From the NCBI RefSeq assembly GCF_036864975.1, contig NZ_CP104311.1, positions 2,024,001 through 2,088,000 on the forward strand: a DNA stretch of 64,000 bases. The letters are read 5' to 3'. A model generated the notes under the pieces. It ran no database searches. It was not told the DNA's origin and saw only the letters and a list, made by a program, of their open reading frames with translations. Positions 8,901-17,775 of the stretch are shown here, piece by piece. The DNA is from Methylococcus capsulatus (GTDB lineage Bacteria; Pseudomonadota; Gammaproteobacteria; Methylococcales; Methylococcaceae). Numbering within the stretch: the first letter of the stretch is position 1; each line of letters starts with the position of its first letter. Position numbers and translations under genes: made by a program.

Positions 8901-9520
8901 GTCAGGTGCAGGCTCCGGCAGTCGCCCCGGACTTCCAGTGCGTGGTGCGAAGTCATCAACGCCATCCCGCCGTTCGCCAGATGGATTTCCAGCAGTTCAC
9001 GTACCAGGGCGATGCCCCGAACGTCCAGGGCGGTGAAAGGTTCATCGAGAATCCACAGGGGCACGGGGTTGATCAGCAGGCGGCAAAGCGCCGTGCGCTG
9101 CTTTTGGCCCGCGGAAAGCCCCCGCGCCGGTACGTCCTCGAAGCCGCGCAGCCCGACGCGGGCCAGTGCGTCTTCGATGCGCGCATCATCGACCATCCGA
9201 TCGCGGAGTGCCGCGGAAACCTTGAGATTTTCCACCGGCGACAGCTCCGCTTTGAGTCCGGGAGCGTGACCCATGTAAACCATCGCGGCGAAATAGGTCG
9301 TGCGGTTGCGCTGGATGTCCAGGCCGCGCCAGCGTACCTCGCCATCGGCAGGACGGCTCAGTCCCGCCAGCACGCGGAGCAGGCTGGTCTTGCCGGCGCC
9401 GTTGGCGCCTTCGACCTGCAGCAGTTGGCCGGGTGAAAGGGTCAGGTTGAGGCCGGAAAACAATAGCCGGTCGCCCCGAATGCACTCGAGGCCCTCGGCG
9501 CGAAGAGGGGCGTCTGACAA
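8897..9520 (-). CDS. ccmA: Haem exporter ATP-binding protein CcmA
   Basis: A 207-residue ABC ATPase of normal length for CcmA. The Walker A is GANGAGKTSLL, the signature region LSAGQKQRTALCRLL, Walker B LWILDEPFTALD and the switch His lies in LMTSHHALEV. CcmA powers a CcmBC complex in cytochrome c biogenesis. It begins 48 bases after the haoB stop in the same direction, so it is likely co-transcribed with haoAB. That link makes sense physiologically, since HaoA needs eight covalent haems. Confidence 0.95.
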   Translation of the reverse strand: MSDAPLRAEGLECIRGDRLLFSGLNLTLSPGQLLQVEGANGAGKTSLLRVLAGLSRPADGEVRWRGLDIQRNRTTYFAAMVYMGHAPGLKAELSPVENLKVSAALRDRMVDDARIEDALARVGLRGFEDVPARGLSAGQKQRTALCRLLINPVPLWILDEPFTALDVRGIALVRELLEIHLANGGMALMTSHHALEVRGDCRSLHLT

Positions 9521-9568
9521 AGGCTTGGGTGGTCAAGGATTAGAGAAGTGCGCGGCTTGCCGGGCGGG

Positions 9569-10540
9569 TCACATCTTACCTTCGCCGAAGTTCAGTGCAT
9601 AGATGGTGATATGAGAACCCCAGCCGGATTGGTAGACCGGCTGTGCCTGTGTCAGCGGTCTGGTCAGAGAGGTCGTGAAAGGCAACAGTCGCGCCAGGAG
9701 CGTATCCCGGCCTTGCGGTGTAGTGATGCGCCAGGCCTGCACGCCGGCTCCGGGCGTCTGCTGGACCAGATAGCTGGCCTGATCGACGTCCCGCCGGGCC
9801 CACTGCTGTACCGCCGCGATCTGGCTGTGCAGCTCTCCCCCAGGAAAGCGGGCCGCCTCGAATGGGAGACGGATGCCGGCCAGCGTCTCGATTTCGCCGA
9901 GGCGGGCCAGATCGTCCAGGCAGACGAGCAGGTAAACCGGACGCTCTGCCGGCAGCTGGGTCTTCATCTCCTCCAAGGCGGCGTCCGCCTCCATGGTCAG
10001 CCAGCGCGCCAGCCGCCGAGACGATGCCGGGACCGTGGCAAATCCGCCCGCTACCTTTCCCCATAAACTCCGCTCTCCATCGTCCGGGAAAGCGGCAGCG
10101 GTCGGCCGGTCGAGCCAGGTGTCGCGGCCGCTGAGAAAATGGATACGCTGGGCGTCGTCCCACCATGCCAGGAACAGGGCGTTCCCGTTCGTGTGGCGGA
10201 CGATGGCATCGCCCGCGGCCCGCCATGAATCGTGCCGCAGCCGGTCCGCGGGAAACAGGATCACCCGATGACTTTGGTTCTGGCCGTCGCGATAATCGGC
10301 CACGGTCAGCGGGACCGAGGCTTCGCCCCGGCGCAGGTTATACCGAGTCAGCGCCGTGATGGGGAAAGCCCCGCCGGGTTCCAGCGCAGTACGTTCCGCC
10401 TCGGCAATCGGTAATTCTTCATAACTGAATGCCGGCCGGAACCGATCGTACAGCAGAATCGCACCGCCCGTGAGCACCAGAACGAAACCCGCGAGGCGGG
10501 CCAGCCGAAACCGCATCGGCCGGCCCGTGGTGTCCGCCAT
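9569..10540 (-). CDS. haoB: HaoB, partner protein of hydroxylamine oxidoreductase
   Basis: A 323-residue protein encoded directly after haoA; its ATG shares one base with the haoA stop (TGATG). One N-terminal membrane segment (residues 13-32, LARLAGFVLVLTGGAILLYD) anchors a periplasmic domain with no cysteine-haem motif. HaoB is conserved next to haoA in ammonia oxidisers and in methanotrophs, but its biochemical role is not established; assistance in HaoA assembly or membrane association is commonly suggested. Identification rests mainly on context and general layout. Confidence 0.85.
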   Translation of the reverse strand: MADTTGRPMRFRLARLAGFVLVLTGGAILLYDRFRPAFSYEELPIAEAERTALEPGGAFPITALTRYNLRRGEASVPLTVADYRDGQNQSHRVILFPADRLRHDSWRAAGDAIVRHTNGNALFLAWWDDAQRIHFLSGRDTWLDRPTAAAFPDDGERSLWGKVAGGFATVPASSRRLARWLTMEADAALEEMKTQLPAERPVYLLVCLDDLARLGEIETLAGIRLPFEAARFPGGELHSQIAAVQQWARRDVDQASYLVQQTPGAGVQAWRITTPQGRDTLLARLLPFTTSLTRPLTQAQPVYQSGWGSHITIYALNFGEGKM

Positions 10541-12141
10541 CAATGTTTGCGCCGGTAGAGCAGCACGGCGATGCCTGCCAGCAGCGCCAGTCCTCCCAGG
10601 ACATTGCGGAGGTTCGAGCCTTCGTTCCCGGCGGCCGGCTTGACCCCGGCGCCGGCGGTATTGCCGGCCTTCTCGCGCAAGCGGGTGTTTTCGTCCATGA
10701 TGACTGCGTAGTCCCGCATCAGCTCGGACCAGCCCTCGGTGTAAGTGAATCCGCCAGGGTTGCCGTGGACGAGGCCCTTGTAGAGCTTGATCAGGTCGTG
10801 CTCCCACATGTCGGCATGGACCCGTTCCACATGGCTGGGATTGTTGCCCTTGGCCCAGAACAGCTGGAAGAACCCGCCGGGGGCATCCTTCTCCGGTACC
10901 GGGGGAACTGGGCGGTTGGTCTTCTGGCCCGGCAGCAGACCGTCCTTGAACAGCCCTTCGACGACCTGCCTGGCTTCCTGTTCCACCTTGAGTCCTGCGA
11001 GTGTGCCCTTATCGGCCGCGTCCAGGTAGCTTCTGGCGAAGCTCGGGCTGTGACAGTTGGCACAGGTGGCGTTCCAGTTTTCCTTGCGGCCTTCGAACCA
11101 CGGATGTTTCAGGTTGTCGGCGATGGCCGGCGTGGGGTTGAAGCCCCAGCGGACTTTGCGCACCAGGTTGTGCGAGAACTCGCCGTTGAACTCGAAATGG
11201 CAGTACTGGCAGGTCGGCGCGGTATAGCCGCCTTTGGACAGGGCGTCCTTGAGCGGGACCTCGAAGTTCCAGGTCGACTTGTGGGTCTGGTAAACCGTGC
11301 CGTGTTTGGACAGCGTGTAGTTCTCCCACTCATTGTGATCCACCCCGTTGTGGCAGGTCGCGCAAGCTTCGGGCTGGCGGGCCTCGGCGGCGGAGAAGGT
11401 GTGGCGGGTATGGCAGCCGTCGCACTTGTTCTGCTGGTAATGGCACATATCGCAGCCCTGGGCGATTTCGCGCTCGGCCATACCGGCCCAGATGGCGGTT
11501 TCGACGTTGGCTTCCCAGTCCACCGCATGAGATGGATGGCCTTTGCCCCACTGGCCCTGCGGCCACTGCTGGTCCTTCTCGGATTCGGCCTCGGCGAACT
11601 CCTGCACGTGGCAGCTCCCGCACTGGCTGCGGTCCGGCATGACCAGATCCTTGTCATGCCGGATGGATTGGGCGCCCACCTTGCCGTGGCAGTCGATACA
11701 GCCGACTTCCTTGAGCGATTCGCCTGCCTTCAAGAGACCTTGTTCGACCAGATTCCGCTCGATCTCGGCCAGTTTCTCCTTCTTGTAGAAACGCGCGTCC
11801 TGGCCGTTGCTGAGATTACGGATTGCCTCCAGCTTCGCATGGGTGCTGTTTTCCCAGGCATGGAACGCGCCGGGTGTCACACTCTGATGGCAGGCCACGC
11901 ATTGGTCACGGGTCACCTCGCCCGAGACCGCAGTGGGTGGTTGGTAGAAATTTTTGGGGTTCCAGTATTTCTGGATCGGGATCGGTTCCCAGTACTGCGA
12001 GAACTTACCCTTGCCGGGATGGTCCTTCTCGTACTTGTCTTTGATCTGGGAAAAATCCGTCCCGCTGGCCGCGGCGAATGCTGCCGCGTGCGCGAAAATG
12101 AGCAATGCGGCCAGCAGCCATGTCGTCGTTGTTCTGATCAT
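10540..12141 (-). CDS. haoA: Octaheme hydroxylamine oxidoreductase
   Basis: A 533-residue periplasmic enzyme oxidising hydroxylamine, formed when methane monooxygenase acts on ammonia. The ATG at 12141 has AAGGAG upstream and gives a signal peptide ending near AAAFA. Eight CxxCH motifs begin at residues 81, 148, 174, 230, 240, 260, 311 and 360, the full HAO complement. Tyr467 in NPGGFTYTEGW is the likely residue cross-linked to the catalytic P460 haem of a neighbouring subunit; its presence argues for an oxidative HAO. A C-terminal hydrophobic segment (residues 511-529, followed by RRKH) could anchor it to the membrane. Confidence 0.96.
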   Translation of the reverse strand: MIRTTTTWLLAALLIFAHAAAFAAASGTDFSQIKDKYEKDHPGKGKFSQYWEPIPIQKYWNPKNFYQPPTAVSGEVTRDQCVACHQSVTPGAFHAWENSTHAKLEAIRNLSNGQDARFYKKEKLAEIERNLVEQGLLKAGESLKEVGCIDCHGKVGAQSIRHDKDLVMPDRSQCGSCHVQEFAEAESEKDQQWPQGQWGKGHPSHAVDWEANVETAIWAGMAEREIAQGCDMCHYQQNKCDGCHTRHTFSAAEARQPEACATCHNGVDHNEWENYTLSKHGTVYQTHKSTWNFEVPLKDALSKGGYTAPTCQYCHFEFNGEFSHNLVRKVRWGFNPTPAIADNLKHPWFEGRKENWNATCANCHSPSFARSYLDAADKGTLAGLKVEQEARQVVEGLFKDGLLPGQKTNRPVPPVPEKDAPGGFFQLFWAKGNNPSHVERVHADMWEHDLIKLYKGLVHGNPGGFTYTEGWSELMRDYAVIMDENTRLREKAGNTAGAGVKPAAGNEGSNLRNVLGGLALLAGIAVLLYRRKH

Positions 12142-12188
12142 CGCGGTGTGCTCCTTCGGCAATTCCGTCCTGGTTGTCATCGGCATAA

Positions 12189-12217
12189 AGTATCGAAACA
12201 AAACCAAATGCCGTCAA
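12189..12217 (-). promoter_or_regulatory. Sigma70-type promoter of haoA
   Basis: On the minus strand TTGACG (12217-12212) is separated by exactly 17 bases from GATACT (12194-12189). Both are 4/6 or better matches to the -35 and -10 consensus. The predicted transcript starts roughly 40 bases before the haoA ATG. The preceding gene ends at 12274, so this serves haoAB and probably ccmABC. Confidence 0.65.
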
Positions 12218-12273
12218 TAAAAAAACCGTCGTTCGAAGCGCAGATGTCCGCCGGCATGTCGGCTCGCCCGGTG

Positions 12274-12990
12274 TCACTCCAGGGTGCTCGGACTCCAGAA
12301 CGCTTGGCCGACGACGGGATGCTCCTTGAGCTGCTTCAGTATGTGCTCCAGGTGGCTTCCATCGACTGAGGCGGCGGCGAGCGTGGCTTCGATTTCGATC
12401 TCCTCGTCGCCGAAGGCGTGCACCGCCAGATCGCTGAGTGGATAGCCGGCCTCCTGCAGCACCTGTTCCACCAGCGCCAGCGCATCCTTCCGCCACCGGC
12501 GCGGGGCGATGACGTAGACGGTGTGGGTGACTTCCACCGCCGGCGTGTCGATCGGCTGGCGGTTGATGCGCTCCACCAGGGGACGCAGCAAGGTATTGGC
12601 GGCCAGCACGAAAACGGTGGCGACCAGGGCTTCGAGGATCAGGTCTGCGCCGGCGCAGGCGCCGACCGCCGCCGATCCCCACAGGGTGGCAGCGGTGTTC
12701 AGGCCACGGACATTGCCTTGTTCGCGCATGATGACACCGGCCCCCAGGAAGCCGACGCCGGATACGACGTAGGCGACCACGCGCACGGCGCCGTCAGGGC
12801 CGTGCAGGCGGTTCGCCATGTCAACGAAGATGGCGGCACCCAGAGCCACGAGGACGTTGGTACGGAGGCCCGCCGTGCGCTGGCGGAATTGCCGCTCGAG
12901 TCCGATTGCGGTGCCCAGCAGGAAGGCTGCGGCCAGGCTGACGAGCGTGTCCAGCAAGGAAGCGGTATTGATGTTCTGGATCGCTTCCAT
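12274..12990 (-). CDS. MgtC/SapB family membrane protein
   Basis: A 238-residue inner-membrane protein. The N-terminal half has four to five hydrophobic segments with the family motifs LLGTAIGLERQFRQRTAGLR, GFLGAGVIMREQGNVRGLNTAATLW and GACAGADLILEALVATVFV. The C-terminal half (from about residue 145) is a soluble ACT-like regulatory domain. MgtC proteins are linked to magnesium-limited growth and, in pathogens, to modulation of ATP synthase; the role in free-living bacteria is not clear. It starts one base after the stop of the Rossmann-fold gene, so it is the last gene of a four-gene group. Confidence 0.88.
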   Translation of the reverse strand: MEAIQNINTASLLDTLVSLAAAFLLGTAIGLERQFRQRTAGLRTNVLVALGAAIFVDMANRLHGPDGAVRVVAYVVSGVGFLGAGVIMREQGNVRGLNTAATLWGSAAVGACAGADLILEALVATVFVLAANTLLRPLVERINRQPIDTPAVEVTHTVYVIAPRRWRKDALALVEQVLQEAGYPLSDLAVHAFGDEEIEIEATLAAASVDGSHLEHILKQLKEHPVVGQAFWSPSTLE

Positions 12991-12991
12991 T

Positions 12992-13774
12992 TCAGGATGC
13001 CGGCGCGGCAGCGGCCAGGTCTTCGGCGATGCTGGCCAAGGTCGGGGTGGCGATGCCGGCAGCCCTGGCATGGTCCATCGCCCGCCGCAGTCGTACCGGC
13101 GCGGTACGCCCGGTGCAGATGTGGTTGGGGTCGCCGGCAAAGCCTTCGAGCATCCCCGCCAGCAGCCGTTCCCGCGGCAGTCGGGTTTGGGTGAGCCATT
13201 CCTGGATGTCGAGGATCTCCTGGGCCGTTTTTTCCGCCAGTTCGCGGTGCCGTTCCCACAGCTCGCTGACCGTGCCGCCGGTGCGGAGGCCGGCGATGTT
13301 GATGGTGAGGATGTAGAGGTTTTTCCGGACCAGCTCGTATAGCAGATCCTCGTCGGGAATGGCATGGCAGGATACCTCGATCGCATCCAGGGCCTCAACG
13401 ATCAGGCCGGCGCGGGGGCCGGCGACCGGCGTGGGCAGCACCGGTACGAAGGGTCGGCCCTTCTTCTTGTCGAACCACACCACGATCACGGTGGGATCGG
13501 CGATGCGGTGGCGTTGCCAGTCGCGCGGCAGTAGTTCGTTCTGCAATAGGCCCAGCCGTTCGCGCCATGTTGGCGGCAGCGAGTCCAGAACCGGATGCAG
13601 CTCCGTTTCACCGACCGCGACGAGCACCAGCTCGGGTTCGGGAATCGCCTGCGCCACGCTTTCCGGACGGCTCCCCCGCAGGATGGGGTAGACAGGGTGG
13701 CCGCATTTCAAGAAACCACGGGCGAACAAATCGCCCATTTCTCCCATCCCGATGATGACGATAGGTTTTTTCAT
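12992..13774 (-). CDS. Rossmann-fold NAD(P)-binding protein of unknown substrate
   Basis: A 260-residue protein starting MKKPIVIIGMGEMGDLFARG, a dinucleotide-binding beta-alpha-beta with the glycine-rich motif GMGEMG. It resembles ketopantoate reductase and 6-phosphogluconate dehydrogenase-type proteins in layout, with an all-helical C-terminal half, but I see no signature fixing the substrate. The segment VVWFDKKKGRPFVPVLPTPV is distinctive. It lies between a HAD phosphatase and mgtC in what looks like one transcript. The upstream in-frame extension to 13891 has no conserved character. Confidence 0.72.
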   Translation of the reverse strand: MKKPIVIIGMGEMGDLFARGFLKCGHPVYPILRGSRPESVAQAIPEPELVLVAVGETELHPVLDSLPPTWRERLGLLQNELLPRDWQRHRIADPTVIVVWFDKKKGRPFVPVLPTPVAGPRAGLIVEALDAIEVSCHAIPDEDLLYELVRKNLYILTINIAGLRTGGTVSELWERHRELAEKTAQEILDIQEWLTQTRLPRERLLAGMLEGFAGDPNHICTGRTAPVRLRRAMDHARAAGIATPTLASIAEDLAAAAPAS

Positions 13775-13796
13775 GAGGCATCTTCCCACAGGCTTT

Positions 13797-14447
13797 TCAG
13801 TCGCCGCACAAAAGATGCGGCAATTGTGCCATCGACCCGAACACGATGGCACCCGCCTCGGCGAGGGTGTCCGGTTCCTCGTCGCCGGCATAGCCGTACA
13901 CCGTCATCCCGGCCGCCCGCGCCGCCAGCACGCCGCTGCGCGAATCTTCGACGACCGCGCAGCGCTCGGGACTGGCGTCCATCTGCCGGGCCGCGTGCAG
14001 GAAGAGGTCGGGCGCCGGTTTGGGATGCGCAACCTGGGCAGCGGAATAGGCATGCTCGCCGAAGTATTTGCCGAGCCCTGTCACTGTGAGCGACAACGCC
14101 AGCCGGGCCGGTGGCGACTGGGAGGCGACGCACAGCCTGCCGCCGCGCGCCGTCAGCAGATCGAGCACCGGACGAACGCCTTCCACCGGCTGCAAGTCGC
14201 GCTGGAAGCCCTGGGCCGTGGCGATGCCGAGTTCATAGAACCAGTCGGCATTCAAAGGCGGCCGGGCCGCGGTTTCAGCCCAGCGGGCCACATCCGCCAT
14301 GGTTTTGCCTTTGAACATGGTACGCAAGGCATCGGCCTCGATTGGCAGTCCTCGTTCGTTGAAGAACGCGGCGGTAATGCGGTTCACCAGCCGCTCGCTG
14401 TCCACCAGCACGCCGTCGCAGTCGAAGATGACGAGTTCGTACTTCAT
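13797..14447 (-). CDS. HAD-superfamily phosphatase
   Basis: A 216-residue haloacid dehalogenase-type hydrolase. Motif I is FDCDGVLVDSE with the nucleophile and general acid Asp; motif II Ser lies in LCVASQSPP; motif III Lys in AHPKPAPDLF; and motif IV acidic residues in CAVVEDSRSGVLAA. The helical cap after motif I places it with the phosphoglycolate phosphatase and beta-phosphoglucomutase subgroup. Substrate is not deducible. The ATG overlaps the VOC gene stop by four bases. Confidence 0.88.
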   Translation of the reverse strand: MKYELVIFDCDGVLVDSERLVNRITAAFFNERGLPIEADALRTMFKGKTMADVARWAETAARPPLNADWFYELGIATAQGFQRDLQPVEGVRPVLDLLTARGGRLCVASQSPPARLALSLTVTGLGKYFGEHAYSAAQVAHPKPAPDLFLHAARQMDASPERCAVVEDSRSGVLAARAAGMTVYGYAGDEEPDTLAEAGAIVFGSMAQLPHLLCGD

Positions 14448-14830
14448 ACGCCCGGACCGATGAGTTCCACGGCGTTGCCGTCCGGGTCGCGGCAGAAGAC
14501 GGCGCGCCGTCCGGAGCGGCTGGTGGTGTAGGGTATGCCGACCTGTTCCAGGCGGGCGAGCAGCGCATCCCAGTCCGCCACCGCCAGCGCCACGTGGCGG
14601 TCCCGCCCGCCGTGCCGAGGCCGTTCCGTGCCCCGGTCGGGATTGGGGAGCACCATGAGATGGATTTGCTGAGGGCCGAGGTCGTACCAGATTCCATCGA
14701 AATCGAAATTCGGACGGGTGTCACTGGGTGCCAGCTCCAGCACACCTTCGTAGAAGCGGCGGCTGGCCTCCAGATCGGCTACCAGGAGGGAGACATGGTG
14801 CAAATGGCTGATGAGGAGCGTGTGGGGCAT
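14444..14830 (-). CDS. VOC (glyoxalase/bleomycin resistance) family protein
   Basis: A 128-residue single vicinal-oxygen-chelate protein. It has the paired beta-alpha-beta modules: ISHLHHVSLLVADLEASRRF with metal-ligand-like His, then RDRHVALAVADWDALLARL, and the closing CRDPDGNAVEL with the conserved Asp-Pro-Asp-Gly and Glu. Such proteins are dioxygenases, lyases, isomerases or binding proteins, and the substrate is unknown. I chose ATG 14830 (MPHTLLISHLHH) because the 25 upstream residues lack family sequence. It is the first gene of the minus-strand group running to mgtC. Confidence 0.82.
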   Translation of the reverse strand: MPHTLLISHLHHVSLLVADLEASRRFYEGVLELAPSDTRPNFDFDGIWYDLGPQQIHLMVLPNPDRGTERPRHGGRDRHVALAVADWDALLARLEQVGIPYTTSRSGRRAVFCRDPDGNAVELIGPGV

Positions 14831-14949
14831 CGTATTCCGGTCGGGTTGTCGGCCACGGGGCTGGGATTGTGCCAGAAGCGGGGGGAGGCAAGTAATGGTC
14901 TGCATGATAAGTTACCGTCTTTCACACTCGATTCCTTATCCCGATCACC

Positions 14950-16260
14950 ATGAACGACGACATGACGGCTGAATTCTCGACCGACGCCCAGCAGCTTCTC
15001 GATTTCATCGACCAGAGTCCCAGTCCCTGGCATGCCGGGCGTTCGATAGCGGTCCGGCTGCTGGCGGCCGGTTTCCGGCGCCTGGAGGAGGGTGAGGTGT
15101 GGCGACTGGAGCCGGGCGATCGCGCTTTCGTGGTGCGGGGCGACTCCTCGGTGGTCGCTTTCACGGTGGGCGAGGCGGTGCTGGCCGAAACCGGCTTCCG
15201 CGTCGTCGGCGCGCATACCGACTCGCCGGGCTTGCGGGTCAAGCCGCGGGGAGCGCATGCGGAAGGCTCCATGTTGCGGCTGGGGGTGGAGGTTTATGGC
15301 GGGCCGATCCTCGCTACCTTCGCCGACCGGGATCTGAGTCTGGCAGGGCGGGTGGGGGTGCGGACGGAGGCGGGCGTCGATGTCCGCCTGGTCGACTTTC
15401 CGCATGCGTTGGTGCGCCTGCCGAACCTGGCCATCCACATGAACCGCGAAGTCAACAAGGAGGGGTTGAAATTCAACAAGCAGACCGAACTGCCACTGCT
15501 GCTGGCGGTGGCGGACGACACGCCGCCGGAGGAGCGGCTGCGCGCCTTGTTGGCGGAGCGGGCAGGCTGCGAACCGAAGGACGTCTTGAGCTGGGAGCTG
15601 AGCGTATTCGACGTTCAGCCGGGAGCTGTCTGGGGCCCGCAGGGGGAGTTCATTGCGGACAGCCAGTTGGACAACCTGGCGTCTTGCCATGCCGGGCTGA
15701 GCGCCTTGCTGCAGGCGGCGCCTGAGGCGGTGGCGGTGGCGGCGTTCTTCGATCACGAGGAAATCGGCAGCGAAAGTCACAAGGGCGCGAACGGGGCGTT
15801 CTTGCCGGACGTGCTGGAGCGTATCGCACTGGCCTCGGGTCTGGACCGTACCGGCTACAAGCGGGCGCTGGCACGCAGCTTTCTCGTCAGTGCCGACATG
15901 GCGCATGCATACCAGCCCAATTTCCCACAGTCTTACGAACCGCTGCACAAGGTTTTCGTGAACGCGGGACCGGTCGTTAAGACCAATGCCTGCGGCCGTT
16001 ACGCGACCGACGTCGAGGCGGCGGCGCGCATCATCCGCCTGTGCGAGGAAGCCGGTCTGCCATACCAGCAGTACGTGCACCGCACCGATCTGGGCTGTGG
16101 CAGCACCATCGGTCCCATGACCGCCGCGCGTTTGGGTATCCCTGCCGCCGATATCGGCAACCCCATGTGGGCGATGCACAGCGTACGCGAAAGCGCCGGG
16201 GTACGGGATCATACCTACATGATTCGTCTATTGCGGTGCTTTTTCTCAACGGGAGCGTGA
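14950..16260 (+). CDS. apeB: M18 family aminopeptidase
   Basis: A 436-residue dinuclear zinc aminopeptidase (PepC/ApeB, aspartyl aminopeptidase family) that removes N-terminal residues from peptides in the cytoplasm. Metal-binding motifs are visible: VVGAHTDSPGLRVKPRG, FFDHEEIGSESHKGANG with the acidic catalytic pair, SADMAHAY, and the C-terminal GNPMWAMHSVRES with the ligand His. Length is normal for the family. An alternative ATG at 14962 exists. The 3' end overlaps the convergent membrane-protein gene by 15 bases. Confidence 0.93.
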   Translation: MNDDMTAEFSTDAQQLLDFIDQSPSPWHAGRSIAVRLLAAGFRRLEEGEVWRLEPGDRAFVVRGDSSVVAFTVGEAVLAETGFRVVGAHTDSPGLRVKPRGAHAEGSMLRLGVEVYGGPILATFADRDLSLAGRVGVRTEAGVDVRLVDFPHALVRLPNLAIHMNREVNKEGLKFNKQTELPLLLAVADDTPPEERLRALLAERAGCEPKDVLSWELSVFDVQPGAVWGPQGEFIADSQLDNLASCHAGLSALLQAAPEAVAVAAFFDHEEIGSESHKGANGAFLPDVLERIALASGLDRTGYKRALARSFLVSADMAHAYQPNFPQSYEPLHKVFVNAGPVVKTNACGRYATDVEAAARIIRLCEEAGLPYQQYVHRTDLGCGSTIGPMTAARLGIPAADIGNPMWAMHSVRESAGVRDHTYMIRLLRCFFSTGA

Positions 16261-17775
16261 GCCGCCGTCGTTCAGCCTGTATATCAGCACATGTTCACGC
16301 GGGCTGGGAGAGAACGTTTTGAGGGGTTCGCGGTTCAGCGCCTTTTCCGCCTTCTTGAGGTCGCGCGGCGAGGTCAGTCGCAGAGCCAGGTAGCCCGGTA
16401 GGCTGGGGCGGTTCAGCCAGTCCGCGAGCCGATCGACCGCCATCAGCTGGCGAGTCTGTTCTTGATTCATGCGGCGTCCGGCGTAGTAGTCGAGCCTCGG
16501 GTCGTTGGTCGCAAGGCTTGCGCCGGCCGGGAGGTTTTCCCGCACCCAACGGCCGGCGTCGCGCAGGTACAGGCGGTAGTCGGGGGTCACGATAGCGCTC
16601 TTGATGCAAAGCGCCGCGACCAGCCCCAGCGCCAGCCGCTTGGCCCTGGGCGATCCCGTTCCGGCGGCGATGCGCTCCAGGTAGACCCCGCCAGCGAGCA
16701 GCAGTAGCGCGGAAGGCAGCAGTGCGTAGCGTTGGTCCGGGACGAACTGGACGGCCAGGAATATCAGGAGCGTGCCGCTGGCCATGGCGGCTGTCCAGAG
16801 GATCAGCCCGAACCGGGGCGGCAGCCGCCCTCCGAACCGGTATCCGGCGTAACCGAAAATCCCCAGCAGAACCGGACCGAGATTGGCGCCGATCAGCCAT
16901 ACCAGGGTGGCGACGAGTCCCGTGCCCAGGATCAGTTTTGCGTACTCCGCGCCGTAGTCGTTGGGCAGCGCCGCGGCCAGCCGATCGGCGTGCAGAGAGA
17001 AGAACTTCCAGATCAGCGTCGGGTCGTGATAGCCATAGGCGGTGATTTCCCACAGCTTGCCGGGTGCCAGCCTGCCCGTGGCGAGCAGCACCCCCCCGAA
17101 GGCCAGCATGGGTATGATCCCGCTGATCGGTAAAAAGAAATTGCGCGCCCTGGTGGGCCAGGGCAACGGCTCCACAAGGAAATAGAGGGGGACGGTGAGG
17201 ATCAGCACCAGGGCCTCGATCCGGAACACGAATGCGACGGCGACGCCGGCTTGCCAGAGCACGGCGTGAGCCCATAGGCCCCGAGCCTCGAAACGGAACT
17301 TGACCAGATGCAACAGTCCCCAAAGGCTGGCCGCCAGGAAGCCCCAGTCCCGGACGATGTTCAGCCGGTCGCCCAGTGCCGGGAAAGCCAGGATGAGCGC
17401 CACCGGCGCCCAGCCGGAAGGTGTTTCGCTGCCATCGCGCAGGGCGAAATGCAGCCGGACGAAGCAATCCGCGATCACCAGGAAACAGAAAGCGTCGAGC
17501 AGGTGGGCGGATGTCTCCAGCGGCCAGCCGGTGAGGCGGGAGGCTGCGGCGATCATTATGGAATAGCCGGGCCATCCGTAGATCGTCACCGCTGCCTTCA
17601 GCCCCTGGTCGAGAAAGGCCGCAGCGGCATCCAGGTACAGTACACCGTCCTTGTTGATGACATCGCCCACCGTCATCGAAATGACGAAGAACCCGGCCAT
17701 GAGGGCGGCCGCGGCAAGCCGCGCGCCGGCTTCGCCGGGAGGAAAGGGATGAAGGAGAGTGGGCATGTCCGGCAT
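16246..17775 (-). CDS. Polytopic membrane protein, glycosyltransferase-like (GT39/GT-C layout)
   Basis: A 509-residue protein with about ten hydrophobic segments and a C-terminal soluble domain. An acidic pair early in the protein (GDVINKDGVLYLDAA) followed by helices, and repeated aromatic/Arg motifs such as FVPDQRYALLPSALLLLAGG, fit GT-C membrane glycosyltransferases using polyprenyl-linked sugars. I cannot name the acceptor. The ATG shares one base with the stop of the acyltransferase gene upstream (TGATG), so the two probably act together in envelope polysaccharide or lipid decoration. Confidence 0.68.
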   Translation of the reverse strand: MPDMPTLLHPFPPGEAGARLAAAALMAGFFVISMTVGDVINKDGVLYLDAAAAFLDQGLKAAVTIYGWPGYSIMIAAASRLTGWPLETSAHLLDAFCFLVIADCFVRLHFALRDGSETPSGWAPVALILAFPALGDRLNIVRDWGFLAASLWGLLHLVKFRFEARGLWAHAVLWQAGVAVAFVFRIEALVLILTVPLYFLVEPLPWPTRARNFFLPISGIIPMLAFGGVLLATGRLAPGKLWEITAYGYHDPTLIWKFFSLHADRLAAALPNDYGAEYAKLILGTGLVATLVWLIGANLGPVLLGIFGYAGYRFGGRLPPRFGLILWTAAMASGTLLIFLAVQFVPDQRYALLPSALLLLAGGVYLERIAAGTGSPRAKRLALGLVAALCIKSAIVTPDYRLYLRDAGRWVRENLPAGASLATNDPRLDYYAGRRMNQEQTRQLMAVDRLADWLNRPSLPGYLALRLTSPRDLKKAEKALNREPLKTFSPSPREHVLIYRLNDGGSRSR

